Below, piece after piece: positions 43,794-55,527 of a stretch of DNA of 64,000 nucleotides (position 1 is the first letter of the stretch; each line of letters opens with the position of its first letter). Origin of the DNA: Lithobates sylvaticus (taxonomy: Eukaryota > Chordata > Amphibia > Anura > Ranidae). The notes below the pieces were generated by a model. The model saw nothing but the letters and a program-made list of their open reading frames with translations, had not been told where the DNA came from and ran no database searches. Made by a program: the position numbers and the translations under genes. The stretch covers positions 109,218,252-109,282,251 of the forward strand of contig CM053033.1 in assembly GCA_028564925.1 (NCBI GenBank). The letters run 5' to 3'.

Positions 43794-44992
43794 CAAGGTT
43801 GGTGCAAGGATTTTTGACACCCTAAGCAAAACCTAATTTTGCCACCCCCCCCCCCTTTCTCCACCCCTGACTACTGCCCCTTTGCCCTGCCCATGTATAC
43901 CCCACCTTTTTAATGAAGTGCCCATCAAATGCAGCCCCCCAGCGCCCATCAAAGGCAGTCCACCAGCGCCCATCAAATGCAGTCCACCAGCGCCCATCAA
44001 ATGCAGCCCACCAGTGCCCATCAAATGCAGCCTCACCAAAGCTCATCAATGCAGCCTCACCAGCGCCTATCAAAAGCAGCTTCACCAGCGCCCATCAAAA
44101 GCAGCTTCACCAGCGCCCATCACAAGCAGCCTTACCAGCACCCATCAATGCAGCCTCACCAGCGCCCATCAAAAGTAGCCTCACCAGCACCCATCAAAAG
44201 CAGCTTCACCAGCGCCCATCAAAAGCAGCCTCACCAGCGCCCATCAGAAGCAGCCTCACCAGCGCCCATCAGAAGCAGCCTCACCAGCGCCCATCAAAAG
44301 CAGCTTCACCAGGGCCCATCAAAAGCAGCCTCACCAGCGCCCATCAATGCAGCCTCACCAGCACACATCAAAAGCAGCCTTACCAGCGCCCATCAATGCA
44401 GCCTCACCAGCTCCCATCAAAAGCAGCTTCACCAGGGCCCATCAAAAGCAGCCTCATCAGCGCCCATTAAAAGCAGCCTCACCAGCGCCCATCAAAAGCA
44501 GCCTCACCAGCGCCCATCAATACAGCCTCACCAGCGCCCATCAAAAGCAGCTTTACCAGCACCCATCAATACAGCCTCACCAGCGCCCATCAAAGCAACC
44601 TCACCAGCACCCATCAATGCATCCTCACCAGCGCCCATCAAAAGCAGCCTCACCAGCGCCCATCAATGCAGCCTCACCAGCACCCATCAAAAGCAGCTTC
44701 ACCAGGGCCCATCAAAAGCAGCTTCACCAGCGCCCATCAAAAGCAGCCTCACCAGCACCCATCAATGCAGTCTACCACTGCCCATCAATGAATGTTTGCT
44801 TGCTTTTATTTATTCGGGAGTCGGGACACAGACACAGTCCTCCGCTGCGCCTCTAAAACTATGTGCGAACGGAGCGACAGCTGCCTGCTGATGCTGAGAC
44901 TTAGTTGCTTGCTGCAGAGAGAAGAGAGTAGGAACACCAGTGGCCGGGCGCCCTAGGCAGCAGTGCCAGTGCTAGTGGTAGCACTGGCCCTG
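43794..44992. mobile_element. hAT element with a CCCATCAA minisatellite
   Basis: Left end CAAGGTTGGTGCAAGGATTT and right end GGCGCCCTAGGCAGC...AGCACTGGCCCTG are a worn inverted pair of the hAT CAGGGCCGG type. No clear 8-bp duplication. 43912-44800 is an array of ~21-24 bp units (CACCAGCGCCCATCAAAAGC). Frames of up to 320 codons in it are repeat artefacts. Confidence 0.55.
43912..44800. repeat. 21-24 bp minisatellite (AGCGCCCATCAAAAGCAGC)
   Basis: About 38 units of ACCAGCGCCCATCAAAAGCAG with variants ending in ATGCAG or ATACAG. Unit lengths mix 21, 22 and 24 bp, so frames shift repeatedly. Confidence 0.9.
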
Positions 44993-45002
44993 AATGTAAG
45001 TT

Positions 45003-45785
45003 TGTGCCATACCTGGGGGATACCCATGGAAGCTGGAATCACTATAGCAGACACCAATACTACAGTGATCTCTACTATTTGCTGGGTCTCATTGCTCGGC
45101 ACAATGCCCCGTACACATGGTCGGATTCTCTGATAGAAAATGTTCGATAGGAGCTTTTTGTCTGAAATTCCGACCGTGTGTAGGCTCCATCGGACATTTT
45201 CCATCGGAATTTCCATCACACAAAATGAGATGTTCTCAAATTTTCCGACAACAAAATCCGTTGTCGGAAATTCCGATCGTGTGTACACAATTCCATCGCA
45301 CAAAGTTCCACGCATGCACGGAATCAAGGAAAAGAGCTGCACTGGCTATTGAACTTAATTTTACTCGGCAGACGTAGGTGTTGTACATCACTGCGTTCTC
45401 AACGTTCACAATTTCCGACCAACTTTGTGTGACCGTGTGTATGCAAGACAAGTTTGAGCCAACGTCCGTTGGATGGATTTTGTGGTCAGAATCAATGTCC
45501 GATCTTGTGTATGGGGCATTAGATCCAAGGTGCCATTTAAGGAACACTTTGAATTTTCTAAATTAATACAAAGGTTCTCAGGTTGGACAAGGTGGAGATA
45601 TGAGACAGTGATATCACAATCTCCATCTCATCCAGTCAAAGAACATTTTACACTTTTTGAGAAAATCCAAAGTGTTTTCTGAATGGTGCCTGTGCACAGG
45701 ACCCAGAAGTTAGTGTAAATCGCTGTAGTAGCAATGTCCACTACAGTGATTTCCAGCTTTCCCTGGGATCCTGCAGGTATGGCAC
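45003..45785. repeat. inverted pair of ~95-bp arms
   Basis: 45003-45095 (GTGCCATACCTGGGGG, AGCTGGAATCACTATAG, TACTACAGTGATC) is the inverse of 45694-45785 (CACTACAGTGATTTCCAGCT, GCAGGTATGGCAC). They may be the arms of one foldback element or two opposed copies. The Harbinger-type element at 45105 sits between them. Confidence 0.6.
45105..45521. mobile_element. Harbinger-type short element, subfamily 3
   Basis: Ends TGCCCCGTACACATGGTCGG and ATCTTGTGTATGGGGCA, with TTA on the right (45519-45521) and CAA on the left. Interior as in 5783-6146 (CACTGGCTATTGAACTTAAT). Confidence 0.75.
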
Positions 45786-45786
45786 A

Positions 45787-46977
45787 TACACTCACCACTT
45801 TATTAGGTACAAATTTGCTAGTGCCGGGTTGGATCCCCTTTTGCCTTCAGAACTGCCTTAATTCTTCCTGGCATAAATTCATCAAGGTGTTGGAAACATT
45901 CTTCAGAGATTTTTGTCCATATTGACATGATAGCATCACGCAGTTGCTGTAGATTTATCGGCTGCACATCCATGATGCAAATCTCCCGTTCCACCACATC
46001 CCAAAGGTACTCTATTGGATTGAGATCTGGTGACTGTGGAGGTCATTGGAGTACAGTGAACTTATTGTCATGTTCAAGAAACCAGTGGTGAGATGATTTG
46101 AGCTTTGTCACATGGATATTGTAGTCATAAAGGGATGGACAAGGTCAGCAACAATACTCAGGTAGGCCGTGGTGTTTAAACAATTCTCAATTGGTATTAA
46201 GGGGCCCAAAGTGTGCCAATAAAATATCCCCCACACCATTACACCACCACCACTAGCTTGAACCATTGATACAAGGCAGGATGGATCCATACTTTCATGT
46301 TGTTTACGCCAAATTCTGACCCTACCATCTGAATGTCGCAGTTGAAATTGAGACTCATCAGACCAGGCAAAGTTTTTTCAGTTTTCTATTATCCAATTTT
46401 GGTGAACCTGTGTGAATTGTAGCCTCGGTTTCCTGTTCTTAGCTGACAGGAGTGGCACCCGATGTGGTCTTCTGCTGTAGCCCATCTGCATCATGGTTCG
46501 ATGTGTTGTGCGTTCCGATATGGTATTCTGCATACCTTGGTTGTAACGAGTAGTTATTTGAGTTACTGTTGTCTTTCTATAGTAATATCTCAAACCAGTC
46601 TGCCCATTTCCCTCTAACCTCTGATATCAACAAGGCATTTTCCTTCACACAACTGTTGCTCACTGGATATTTTCTCTTTTTCGGACCATTCTCTGTAAAC
46701 CCTAGAGATGGTTGCATGTGAAAATCCCAGTAGATCAGCAATTTTTTAAAATACTCAGACCAGCCTGTGTGGCACCAACAACCATGCCACGTTCAAAGTC
46801 ACTTAAATCCCTTTATTCCCCATTCTGATGCTCAGTTTGAACTTCAGCAAGTCATCTTCACCACGCCTAGATGCCTAAATGCATTGAGATCCTGCCATGT
46901 GATTGGCTGATTAGCAATTTGTGTTACCAAGCAATTGAACAGATATACTGTACTTAATAAAGTGGCCGGTGAATGTA
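45787..46977 (-). mobile_element. complete-ended Tc1-like element
   Basis: Both ends present: TACACTCACCACTTTATTAG on the left and TAAAGTGGCCGGTGAATGTA on the right, each ending on TA. At 1.2 kb the length is normal for a Tc1. Confidence 0.8.
45900..46850 (-). pseudogene. Tc1-like transposase remnant
   Basis: Readable pieces on the minus strand: MRYYYRKTTVTQITTRYNQG and SERTTHRTMMQMGYSRRPHR (46378-46593), then SGGGVMVWGIF (about 46240), the conserved block before the second catalytic Asp. Frames are interrupted, so it is inactive. Confidence 0.7.
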
Positions 46978-47555
46978 TATACATATATCAGTCCAAGCTG
47001 GACCAATGTAAATGTAAAAATTGCCATATCTAAATTCTAACTTTAGTCTTCTATTACAGCAGCTCATTTGTTAAAACACAAACTGTTGCATCCCTTTGAA
47101 ATACATGCAGCAGCAGGTGAGCACCGAAGAGGCAGTGCTTCAACAAATAGGCTGCCAGTGTGGTAATAATAGAAGGTCTTTTATTACAGTTCTGTTCTGC
47201 TAACAGGGTCAATTTAGGATCGCCTCTTTAAAAAGACTTTGTCAGGTCTTTATCCAATCAATATTACCAATCAAAATGTTCCCTCCAATAGATGCGCTAT
47301 TATACTCTCATCAGCAGCCTGTTTCTTTTTACCTTTCCTCCATTGCAGCACTGCAGCTTCTGTCAGTCTCTTTTGCATGCAACATTTCCCCCCCCAAAAA
47401 ATGCTTGTGTGTGGAGAATGATTAGAACTTCTGTCAGCTTCTTATTTCTGTTTGTGACCCTCTTGGGAATATTCCTCTATAATTCATGTTCTTTCTGATA
47501 CTAAGCACCAAGAAAGGAAGTGAGAAAACATCTACCCTTTGGGGACACCTTCACC
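46978..47555. other. no gene seen
   Basis: Short frames only; no repeat ends. Confidence 0.4.
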
Positions 47556-47730
47556 TCACTGAGGAACTCTGTAGGTTACATCACTGCACATGGTGTACGG
47601 CTCATCTCTAAGCTGGGGTTCTGCCTTAATGATGACTTTCACGTAAATACAGCCCTGCCTGGTCCTGAGCATTGATGAGACCATACACGTGAGGAGAGGT
47701 GCCTCAATGGGTGCTGGGCGAGCGGGCCCT
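47556..47730 (+). repeat. 175-bp direct repeat, copy A
   Basis: Pairs with 55528-55702 in the same orientation over 175 bp with no gap. I count 133 identical bases, and most differences are transitions. Core ATGATGACTTTC is unchanged. Identity unknown. Confidence 0.7.
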
Positions 47731-48521
47731 CCTAAAACTTGGCATAGTCATTAGGATTCCATGCCCCTGAGGGCCCCCACTAAAGAGACCATGGCTGTAG
47801 TTAGGTAGAACTTAATGAGACTTGACTAGCAACCTGGCACGTGACTACTGCACTGGATTTGGACTGGTTCCTGTTCAAGGCACTATTAACTGTTTGGCCA
47901 GGGTTCTGATAAAGAGCATAAAAGTTTGTATCCGGAAGCTTCCACAGACTCCACGTGGTTTTATGGACTGTTCCGACTACCATGGCAAGAGAAGTCCTGC
48001 CCTTCCAAGCCAGCACCGGAGCCTACAGTCTTTGATGCTGGCCTGTTAAAGCCGGCTGCGGTTTTCCCATTGCAGGGTTGGAGAGAGGGATGTCCTTTGG
48101 TTAGTATGACCTCAGTACCAGAGGTGCTCATACAACTTGTCCCCCGTGGGCTTGCTGCCAAACATGTGGGACTTCCCTCTTTGTGAGGCTAACCAAAAAT
48201 GAGGAGCCCCGTGACTTAAGACTGGACTATCTACCTCTGCCTCAGACCCCTGCCATTGCTCCAGCATCTTTCCCTGCAGCTGGAGTTGGATCGCCTCAGT
48301 TTGTGACACCCGCTATAGGCTCTGTAGAGTCTATGCCTACCTCTCTGGGGTTTAATGTCAGCCCACTAGAAACCCCACGTTCGGACTCCCCCCAGGGTCA
48401 AGTCCAAGACCAAGGAACCTCATGAGGACACATTGCTAGCTCGGGAAGACACTCTCCTACCTATTACCCCGAGTTGAGAACCTTTGGACCTGTCCCTTGC
48501 CAACATGCTGTTAGGGTCCGT
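47731..48521. other. no recognised gene
   Basis: An 80-codon frame (48183-48425, PLPQTPAIAPASFPAAG...) is proline- and serine-rich with no family I know. It may be continuous with the repeat at 47556. No splice support. Confidence 0.35.
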
Positions 48522-49500
48522 CAGGAGAGCATTAATCAGAGAAGCAGCCAAGAGGTCCATGGTAACTCTGGAGGAGCTGCAGAGATCCACAGCTCAGGTG
48601 GGAGAATCTGTCCACAGGACAACAATTAGTCATGCACTCCACAAATCTGGCCTTTATGGAAGAGTGGCAAGAAGAAAGCCATTGTTGAAAGAAAGCCATA
48701 AGAAGTCCCATTTGCAGTTTGTGAGAAGCCATGTGGGGGACACAGCAAACATGTGGAAGAAGGTGCTCTGGTCAGATGAGACCAAAATTTAACTTTTTGG
48801 CCTATAAACAAAAATGCTATGTGTGTCACAAAACTAACACTGTACATCACCCTGAGCACACAATCCCCATCGTGAGAACATGGTGGTGGCGGCATCATGT
48901 TGTGGGGATGCTTTTCTTGGCAGGGACAGGGTAAGAGTTGATGGGAAGATGGATGGAGCCCAATACAGGGCAATCTTAGAAGAAAACCTGTAGTGCCACG
49001 TACACGCGATCAGACGTTCCACCAACGAAACCGTGGATTTTTTTCCGAAGGATATTGGCTCAAACTTGTCTTGCTTACACACAATCACACAAATGTTGGC
49101 CAAGAATTCCAATTGTGAGAACGTGGTGACGTACAACACGTACGACAAGGCGTGAAAAAGTTCAATAGCCAGTGCGGCTCCTTCTGCTTTACCTTTTAGC
49201 AGAACAATGACCCTAAACATACAGCCAGAGCTACAATGGAATGGTTTAGAATTTAGATCAAAGCATATTCATGTATTAGAATGGCCCAGTCAAAGTCCAG
49301 ACCTAAATCCAATTGAGAATCTGTGGCAAGACTTGAAAATTGCTGTTAACAGACGCTCTCCATCCAATCTGATAGAGCTTAAGCTATTTTGCACAGAAGA
49401 ATGGATATAAATGGGCATAAATGTCACTCTCTAGATGTGCAAAGCTGGTAGAGACATCCCCAAAAAGACTTGCAGCTGTAATTGCATGGAAAGGTGGTTC
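48522..49500 (+). pseudogene. Tc1 transposase remnant
   Basis: Open from MVTLEELQRSTAQVGESVHR (48559) to the stop after SDETKI (48792). After the insertion the catalytic end appears as ATMEW...[21 protein letters not shown] with the DDE-region motif. Inactive: stop, frame changes and an insertion. Confidence 0.75.
48991..49197. mobile_element. Harbinger-type fragment nested in Tc1
   Basis: TGCCACGTACACGCGATCAG, then GAACGTGGTGACGTACAAC and TTCAATAGCCAGTGC, the inverse of text in the 45105 copy. The right terminus is missing. Confidence 0.6.
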
Positions 49501-49733
49501 TACAAAGTATTGACTTATGGGGGCTGAATACAAATGCACGCCACACTTTTCACATATATATTTGTAAAAAAAATCCAGAACCATTTATCATTTTCCTTCC
49601 ACTTCACAATTATGTGCCACTTTGTGTTGGTCTATCACATAATATCCCAATAAAATACATTTACGTTTTTGGTTGTAAGATGACAAAATGTGGAAAATTT
49701 CAAGGGGTATGAATACTTTTTCAAGGCACTGTA

Positions 49734-50035
49734 TATATAGGGCAAAGGCTGGGCCCAGGAAGCTGCCATCAGGACCATGTGGAATGCAGAAAGGTCCAGA
49801 TCACCAGAAAAGATGTAGCCCGGAGTATTGTCTGCCTTCCACCCTAAAGGGATTCTCCACTAATGGACTCTGCCAGTCTTGAACTTACACCTATTCAGGT
49901 ATGTCTGGGCAGCCACATTGTAGCTAGTGAGGAGAACCGAGTGTGCATTGTGGTCTGTAAATATTGCAGAAGCATTCAGCAGAAGTTAGTAAACTGTTTA
50001 AATGCCTGGTCTGAAGTTACTCTAAAGGGGTGCAT
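49734..50035. other. spacer before the LINE
   Basis: No gene or repeat ends recognised. Confidence 0.4.
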
Positions 50036-50049
50036 GGTGGGGGTGTGTC

Positions 50050-50059
50050 CAAGATGGCG
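50050..50059 (+). promoter_or_regulatory. YY1-like site at the LINE 5' end
   Basis: CAAGATGGCG lies at the very start of the element, ~130 bp before ORF1. In mammalian L1 a CAAGATGGCC YY1 site in the same place sets the transcription start; the parallel here is inferred. Confidence 0.5.
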
Positions 50060-50181
50060 ACGGAAGAGGACGCTCAGTAACAGAGCTCCTGGAGTCCAGC
50101 AGCCAAATCCTCCTAATCCGGCGCACCTGAGCCATCCTGCGTGGCTGCAACGATCCCCAGACACAGCACTGACACCGGATC

Positions 50182-51023
50182 ATGCACGGAGGTAGATATC
50201 GGCGCTCAGCTTCAGTCACCCCCGTGAAAAACCAGGCCAAAACACGAGGCCGGGCCGCCATCTCGGCCCACATGGCATCCCAGACGGAAGCCGTGGACTC
50301 GCCTCCTACGACGGCGGCGGATCTAGCCACAGCCCTGCAAACAATAGCGACGGGCCAAGCGGCCCTAATGGACAAGATCGACCACCTCCAGACCAACGTG
50401 GATTTTATCGATTCTTTTCGGGGCCGGCTGGCGGAGGTGGAACAGCGGGTGTCGGCGGTGGAGGACACCACGAGAGAGCACACAGGGGATTTGCATACCC
50501 TACAGGCCAGAGTTAAGGCCCTGGAGAGCCGTGCCGAGGACGCCGAAAATAGGAACCGCTGCAACAACCTGAGAATCGTAGGCCTCCCGGAGGGATCAGA
50601 AGGTAAAGACCCTGTAGCCTTTGTTGAGCATCTCCTGAAAGACTTGTTACCAAAGGCCCATTTCTCCCTCTTCTTCACTGTAGAAAGGGCCCACCGCATG
50701 CCAGCCCACCGGGCTCCCCTCCCCGCACGTTCATATTTAAACTCCTGCATTACAGGGACAGAGATCTGGTGCTGCTGGAGGCCAGAGCGCTCCAGGAGCT
50801 TAAGTTTGAGAACGCAAGGCTGATGATCTTCCCTGATTACACCATGGAGACACAGCGGCAGCGGAAATCATTCGATGCGGTGCGGGCTAAGCTGAGGGCC
50901 AAGGGCCTCAAGTATAGTATGTTATTTCCAGCCAGGTTGCGGGTGGAGGATGGTGAATCCGTGAGATTTTTTACATCCCCTGCGGAGGCCTTGTCCTGGA
51001 TCAAAACTCTACGCAGGAATTAA
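50182..51023 (+). pseudogene. LINE ORF1 (RNA-binding chaperone), one frame change
   Basis: First frame MHGGRYRRSASVTPVKNQAK. A heptad-rich coiled coil runs about residues 48-122 (LATALQTIATGQAALMDKI, VEQRVSAVEDTTREH). Then an RRM-like NRCNNLRIVGLPEGSEGK from about residue 124. A frame change near 50730 moves the C-terminal domain (DLVLLEARALQELKFENARL ... PAEALSWIKTLRRN, stop 51021-51023) to the next frame. L1 ORF1 proteins form trimers that bind the LINE RNA with ORF2. Confidence 0.8.
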
Positions 51024-51601
51024 TCCAGCCCTGAGATGACCATTTTATTGTTGCCTGTATTGCCCTGCAGGAAGGAGGGGAGGATTTGCCTACAACCGAC
51101 GGAAGTCTGGAACGAAAGACTGCTGGGGTTTACCTCCAATCTTTAGTCCGAACGCTCCCCCTCGTATGCACTGGAAGGTCGTTTGCCCCCCTGTTTGTAA
51201 GTGACTCCCTGAGATAGGGCTGGGGGGGGTCTATTTCATATTGCCACCGGAATCTCCCGAGCGGAAAGCTAGAGGGACCTTGCCCCTGCAGTTCAATGGG
51301 GGGGATTGGGGGCATGCTGACAGACACTGGAGGGAGGTATTCCTGGCCCTTATTATTAGGATGTCTATGTTGGCTGAACCTTGCTTGCCTTTCGGCCCCC
51401 TCTATGCTGCCCCCTGGGGATTCTGGGGATTTTTGTTACATTTTCTCTAATAGTTTACATGAGTCAGTTTGCCGTATGTCTTAATTATTTGATATCTCAT
51501 ACAGGAAATGAAGTACAGGTGGTACCAGATGGTGGTGTGGTGGGAGCTCCTGAATCTCCAGTGATGGTCTCCGACCCTGAAGAGTGGTATAAATTTATTC
51601 A

Positions 51602-54600
51602 ATGTCCAGTTGCAAAATAGTGTCCTGGAACACCAGGGGTCTAAACTCCAAAATTAAGCGATCACTGGTGTTCCAGTTCCTGCAAAAACACTCTCCTCAT
51701 ATTTGTATCCTCCAGGAGACGCATCTAGTTGGGGGTAGAACCATGAGCCTGCGTAGGCCTTGGGTGGGTTATGCATACCATTCTACCTACTCCAACTTAG
51801 CACGGGGTGTCAGTGTCCTCGCGCACAAATCATTGCCCTTTCAATTGCTGGCATTAGAGGTTGACGCAGGGGGGCGGTACGTTATTATTCATGCCAGTGT
51901 TTTGACTTTGACTGTAGTGATAGTGGGGCTATATGTTCCTCCGCCAGCCTCAATATCCCTGTTGTACCAAATTGTGACGAAAATTGCACAGTATGCCACA
52001 GACAATGTTCTACTGATGGGTGACTTTAATATGGTTCCAGACCCCCAAATGTATAGGTTGACCCAGACGCTGACCACATCTTTGCAGCTGAGGGCATGGT
52101 CTGAGACATTTGACTTTACTGATGTCTGGAGGTGGCGACACCCGACGCTGAGGGCCTATACGTGTCACTCAGCGTCATATAAAACCTTTTCTAGAATTGA
52201 CCTGGTTTACTCTGGAGGGCCAATTCTCTCGAGAGTGAGAGATGTGACTATTTTACCCAGAGGAATCTCGGACCATGCCCCAGTGTCCCTAACGATTGAA
52301 TTATCCTGTGCCCCCTCAGATGGTCTGTGGCGCCTTTCCAGATTCTGGCTCTCTGACTCAAGGATCGATCTCCCGGGTAAAGCTGGCATAGGTGACTTCT
52401 GCAACGCGAGAGATAGGAATGTCTCTCTTCCGGATTCCTGGGATGCCTTTAAAGTATGTATGCGGGGCCACTTCCAAACTCACATTGGACAGATCCGCAA
52501 GGAAGCAAGTAGGGAACTACACAGAGCTGAGACCAGGGTGCAGATCCTGGAAGCAGACTATGTCAGGGATCGCTCTCCCCAGGTATACCTGAAGCCCTGA
52601 GAGATGTTGACCTTCTTCGGGCCTCTGCGACTAAAGTTCGCCTGCTCCATCAGAGCCAGCGGATCTTTGAGCAGGGCGAACGAAGTGGCAGATTGTTGGC
52701 ATGGTTGTCTCGGGAGAACTCCTCCCCGGCTTCCATATCAAGGATATTATCCCTAGACGGGGAAATTCTGACAGATCCCTCCCAAATCAACGCCCGATTT
52801 GCATCCTATTACCAGGACCTCTATAGCTCCAAGGCTCAATACACTGAACAAGAACTACACACATACCTAGATCAGATTGATCTACCGTGTCTTACAGACT
52901 CGGTCAGAGATAAACTGGATAGTCCCCTGACACTGGCAGAGATTCAAGCAGCAGTCAAATCCTTGCAAAGTGGGAAGACGCCAGGCCCTGACGGGTTCCC
53001 GGCGGAGTTCTACAAGCAGTATGCAGAAGAATCCCTCCCCATATTCAGGGAGGTATTGACTAAGGTGCTGGAGAGGGGGTGTTTGCCCACCTCCATGTTT
53101 GAAGTGGTTATTGTGGTTCTCCCTAAGCCTGGCAAGAATCCTGACCTGTGCTCATCGTACAGACCCATATCACTCCTGAATGTGGCTCTAAAAGTACTAG
53201 CTAAGGTCCTAGCGGGTCGTTTGAACACAGTGATTACGGCCCTTGTACACCCGGATCAGTCCGGGTTCATGCCGGGCAGAGGGACTGACATCAATATCCG
53301 CAGATTGTTGACGCATATGGACAGGGCTCTGGAGGATGGCCTGGGGGTGGTGGTCTCCCTGGATGCCGAGAAAGCTTTTGACTCGGTTGAATGGGGGTAC
53401 CTCTGGGCTGTCCTCCAAAAATTTGGTATTGGACCGGTGTTTATTCAATGGCTGCGCATGATGTATGCCTCCCCTAGTGCCTGTATCAGAACTAACAACT
53501 CCCATTCACAGGCCTTCCCCCTGGGAAGGGGCACCCGTCAAGGGTGTCCGCTCTAACCGGGGCTTTTTGCGTTGTCTGTGGAGCCCCTAGCTTCTAAAAT
53601 ACGCGTTGTGCACACGGTGAAGGGGATAAAGGTGGGAGTGTTGGAGGAGAAAATATCCTTATATGCAGATGACACCATCCTGTACTTAAGTGATGTCTCC
53701 TCCTCGCTCCCAGCAGCCCTGCAGCTAGTTGATGACTTCGGAAAGTATTCTGGTGTCAAGGTCAATTGGGATAAGTCCCTGATCTACCCGCTCAGTCCCA
53801 ATAGACCTAGACCCCCCCTAAGCCCCTTATTCTGGGTGGATAAATTTAAATATCTTGGGATACATATGGGCGGACCGGTGACTAAATATATGGAACTCAA
53901 TCTAAATCCCCTACTCGCTAACTTCTCAAAGAAGTGCGCTGACTGGAAAACGCTTCCCTTGACCCCGGTAGGTAGAGTTAACCTCATCAAGATGGTTTTT
54001 CTGCCGAGGTTCCTCTGCCTTTTTAGGAATAGCCCCATAGCGACCCCAATGACCTATTTTGCCAGAATTAAATCTATTACCTCCTCCTTTGTATGGCTAG
54101 GCAAGGTGCCCATGCTGTCACTCTCTACCCTGCAACTCTCTGTGGGTCAAGGAGGGCTTGCTCTCCCTAACTTCCAATTTTATTACTGGGCGGCCATTCT
54201 GGTGACTGCCCGATGGTGGTTTTCACAGCCAAAGGACAACCCGGCGGTGACTTTGGAGGCTGCGATCCTGGGGTTGTACGCGGCTCTCGGTAACCTAGTG
54301 TTTAGGGGGGTCAGAGCATATCCCAATTTGACTACCCTGATGCGCATGACCATCATGGTCTGGAATAGAGCTAGAGGGGTTCACCGGACTTCAGGTACGA
54401 TTTCTCCTCACATGCCACTATGGGGTAACCCCAATCTTTCCCACTTCCGCAGTATCCCAGACCGGCAAATTTGGGCCACTAGGGGAATCACGACTTTACA
54501 ACATTTGATGGTGAGAGGCAGACTGTGTACGTTCCCAGAATTAAAAGCTAAGTATCATTTACCAAACTCGATGCTCTTCCGGTTTTTCCAGGTGAGACAC

Positions 54601-55245
54601 GCCTTTCAGCACCAATTTCCCGGGGGGGCTATCCTTGATTCGGATCCAGTTGAGAGGCTGCTTGCTTCTAAGGTTCTAACGGCCCCCTTGTCTACCATTT
54701 ATTTCCACATGACAGCCTCCTCGTCTACCCGACTACCTAAGGTGTATAATAAATGGAAGGAGGACATACCTTCTCTGGAGGAGGATGACTGGGACTCCTG
54801 TGTCTCATCGTATGTTTCCACCTTAATCTCCGCTAGGGACCGTTTTATTCAGCTGAAGTTTTTACACCGGGCCTATTACACACCTCAGAAACTGGCGACT
54901 ATCTACAGGGACAGGTCCCCCAACTGCACGAGATGTGGGGGGGAGGACGCCTCCTTCCTACATATGACCTGGTCATCCCCGGCGCTGCAGGGATTCTGGG
55001 AACAAGTCCTGGCTGACATTAATCAGTCAGCGGAGCTTTCCCTCCCATTACAGCCAGAAATTCTACTCTTAAATGTGATAGGCAACCCCTCGGTTGGGAA
55101 GTACAAGAAACTATGTGTGTCCTTTGCTACATACTACGCCCGTAGAGAGATTCTGTTGAAGTGGAGGGCCGAGCTCCCACCCACCATCACCACATGGAGA
55201 AATGAACACGGTTTTACCACTGTACAAAATAACTTATGTCAATAG
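51602..55245 (+). pseudogene. LINE ORF2: endonuclease and reverse transcriptase
   Basis: Starts MSSCKIVSWNTRGLN. The apurinic-type endonuclease has SWN (residues 8-10), QETH (38-41), MGDFN (139-143), RID (198-200) and SDH (223-225). The frame changes near 52585, then PEALRDVDLLRASATK leads into the reverse transcriptase: TPGPDGFPAEFYK, SYRPISLLN, DQSGFMPGRG, SLDAEKAFD, GTRQGCPL then a TAA at 53553-53555 (normally Ser), LYADDTILYL (YADD at 53662-53673) and FKYLGIHM. The C-terminal Cys-rich part is CTRCGGEDASFLHMTW. ORF2 nicks DNA and copies the RNA at the nick. Confidence 0.9.
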
Positions 55246-55370
55246 GAACTGTCTGCACAAATTTGATACCCTAGTGATTGGTTCCCCCAAAAGCAACTGG
55301 GACCGAATCCGCGATATGGAGACCCCATATACCTAGCCGCATAGTATGGGAGAGCTGAATGAGTTAATTT

Positions 55371-55527
55371 TTGTGCACGCATGAGGTCCACAATAGGTGC
55401 ATGTCTGGACCCCATTCTGTTGCTGGGAGTAAGGTTGCAGATTTATGCTGGACTGATGAAGAGGGCACAGGCTAAGCAGAGTCTTTCCTAAATGCAATGT
55501 ACAACGAGTAAGGTGTGTTGGAACACT
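55371..55527. other. LINE 3' flank
   Basis: No tail or terminator recognised; could still be LINE sequence. Confidence 0.3.

Larger units (their letters stand above)
48522..49733 (+). mobile_element. Tc1 element, 3' half, with nested insertion
   Basis: Starts abruptly inside the transposase (GAGAGCATTAATCAGAGAAG) and runs to the right terminus AGGCACTGTA at 49733. It is the same Tc1 family as 40482-41455 and overlaps it over the middle ~440 bp. Interrupted at 48991-49197. Confidence 0.8.
50036..55370 (+). mobile_element. near-full-length Tx1/L1-like LINE
   Basis: 5' end near GGGGGTGTGTCCAAGATGGC, then ORF1 (50182), ORF2 (51602-55245) and a short 3' untranslated stretch. No poly(A) or clear target duplication found, so the 3' limit is approximate. 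Three lesions visible in the coding parts: one frame change in ORF1, one frame change and one stop in ORF2. That is light damage for a window this worn, suggesting a young copy. Confidence 0.85.

Noticed and set aside
43913-44891. A 320-codon Ser/His/Gln-rich frame
   Set aside because: Entirely within the CCCATCAA minisatellite of a hAT element, with overlapping frames of similar length.
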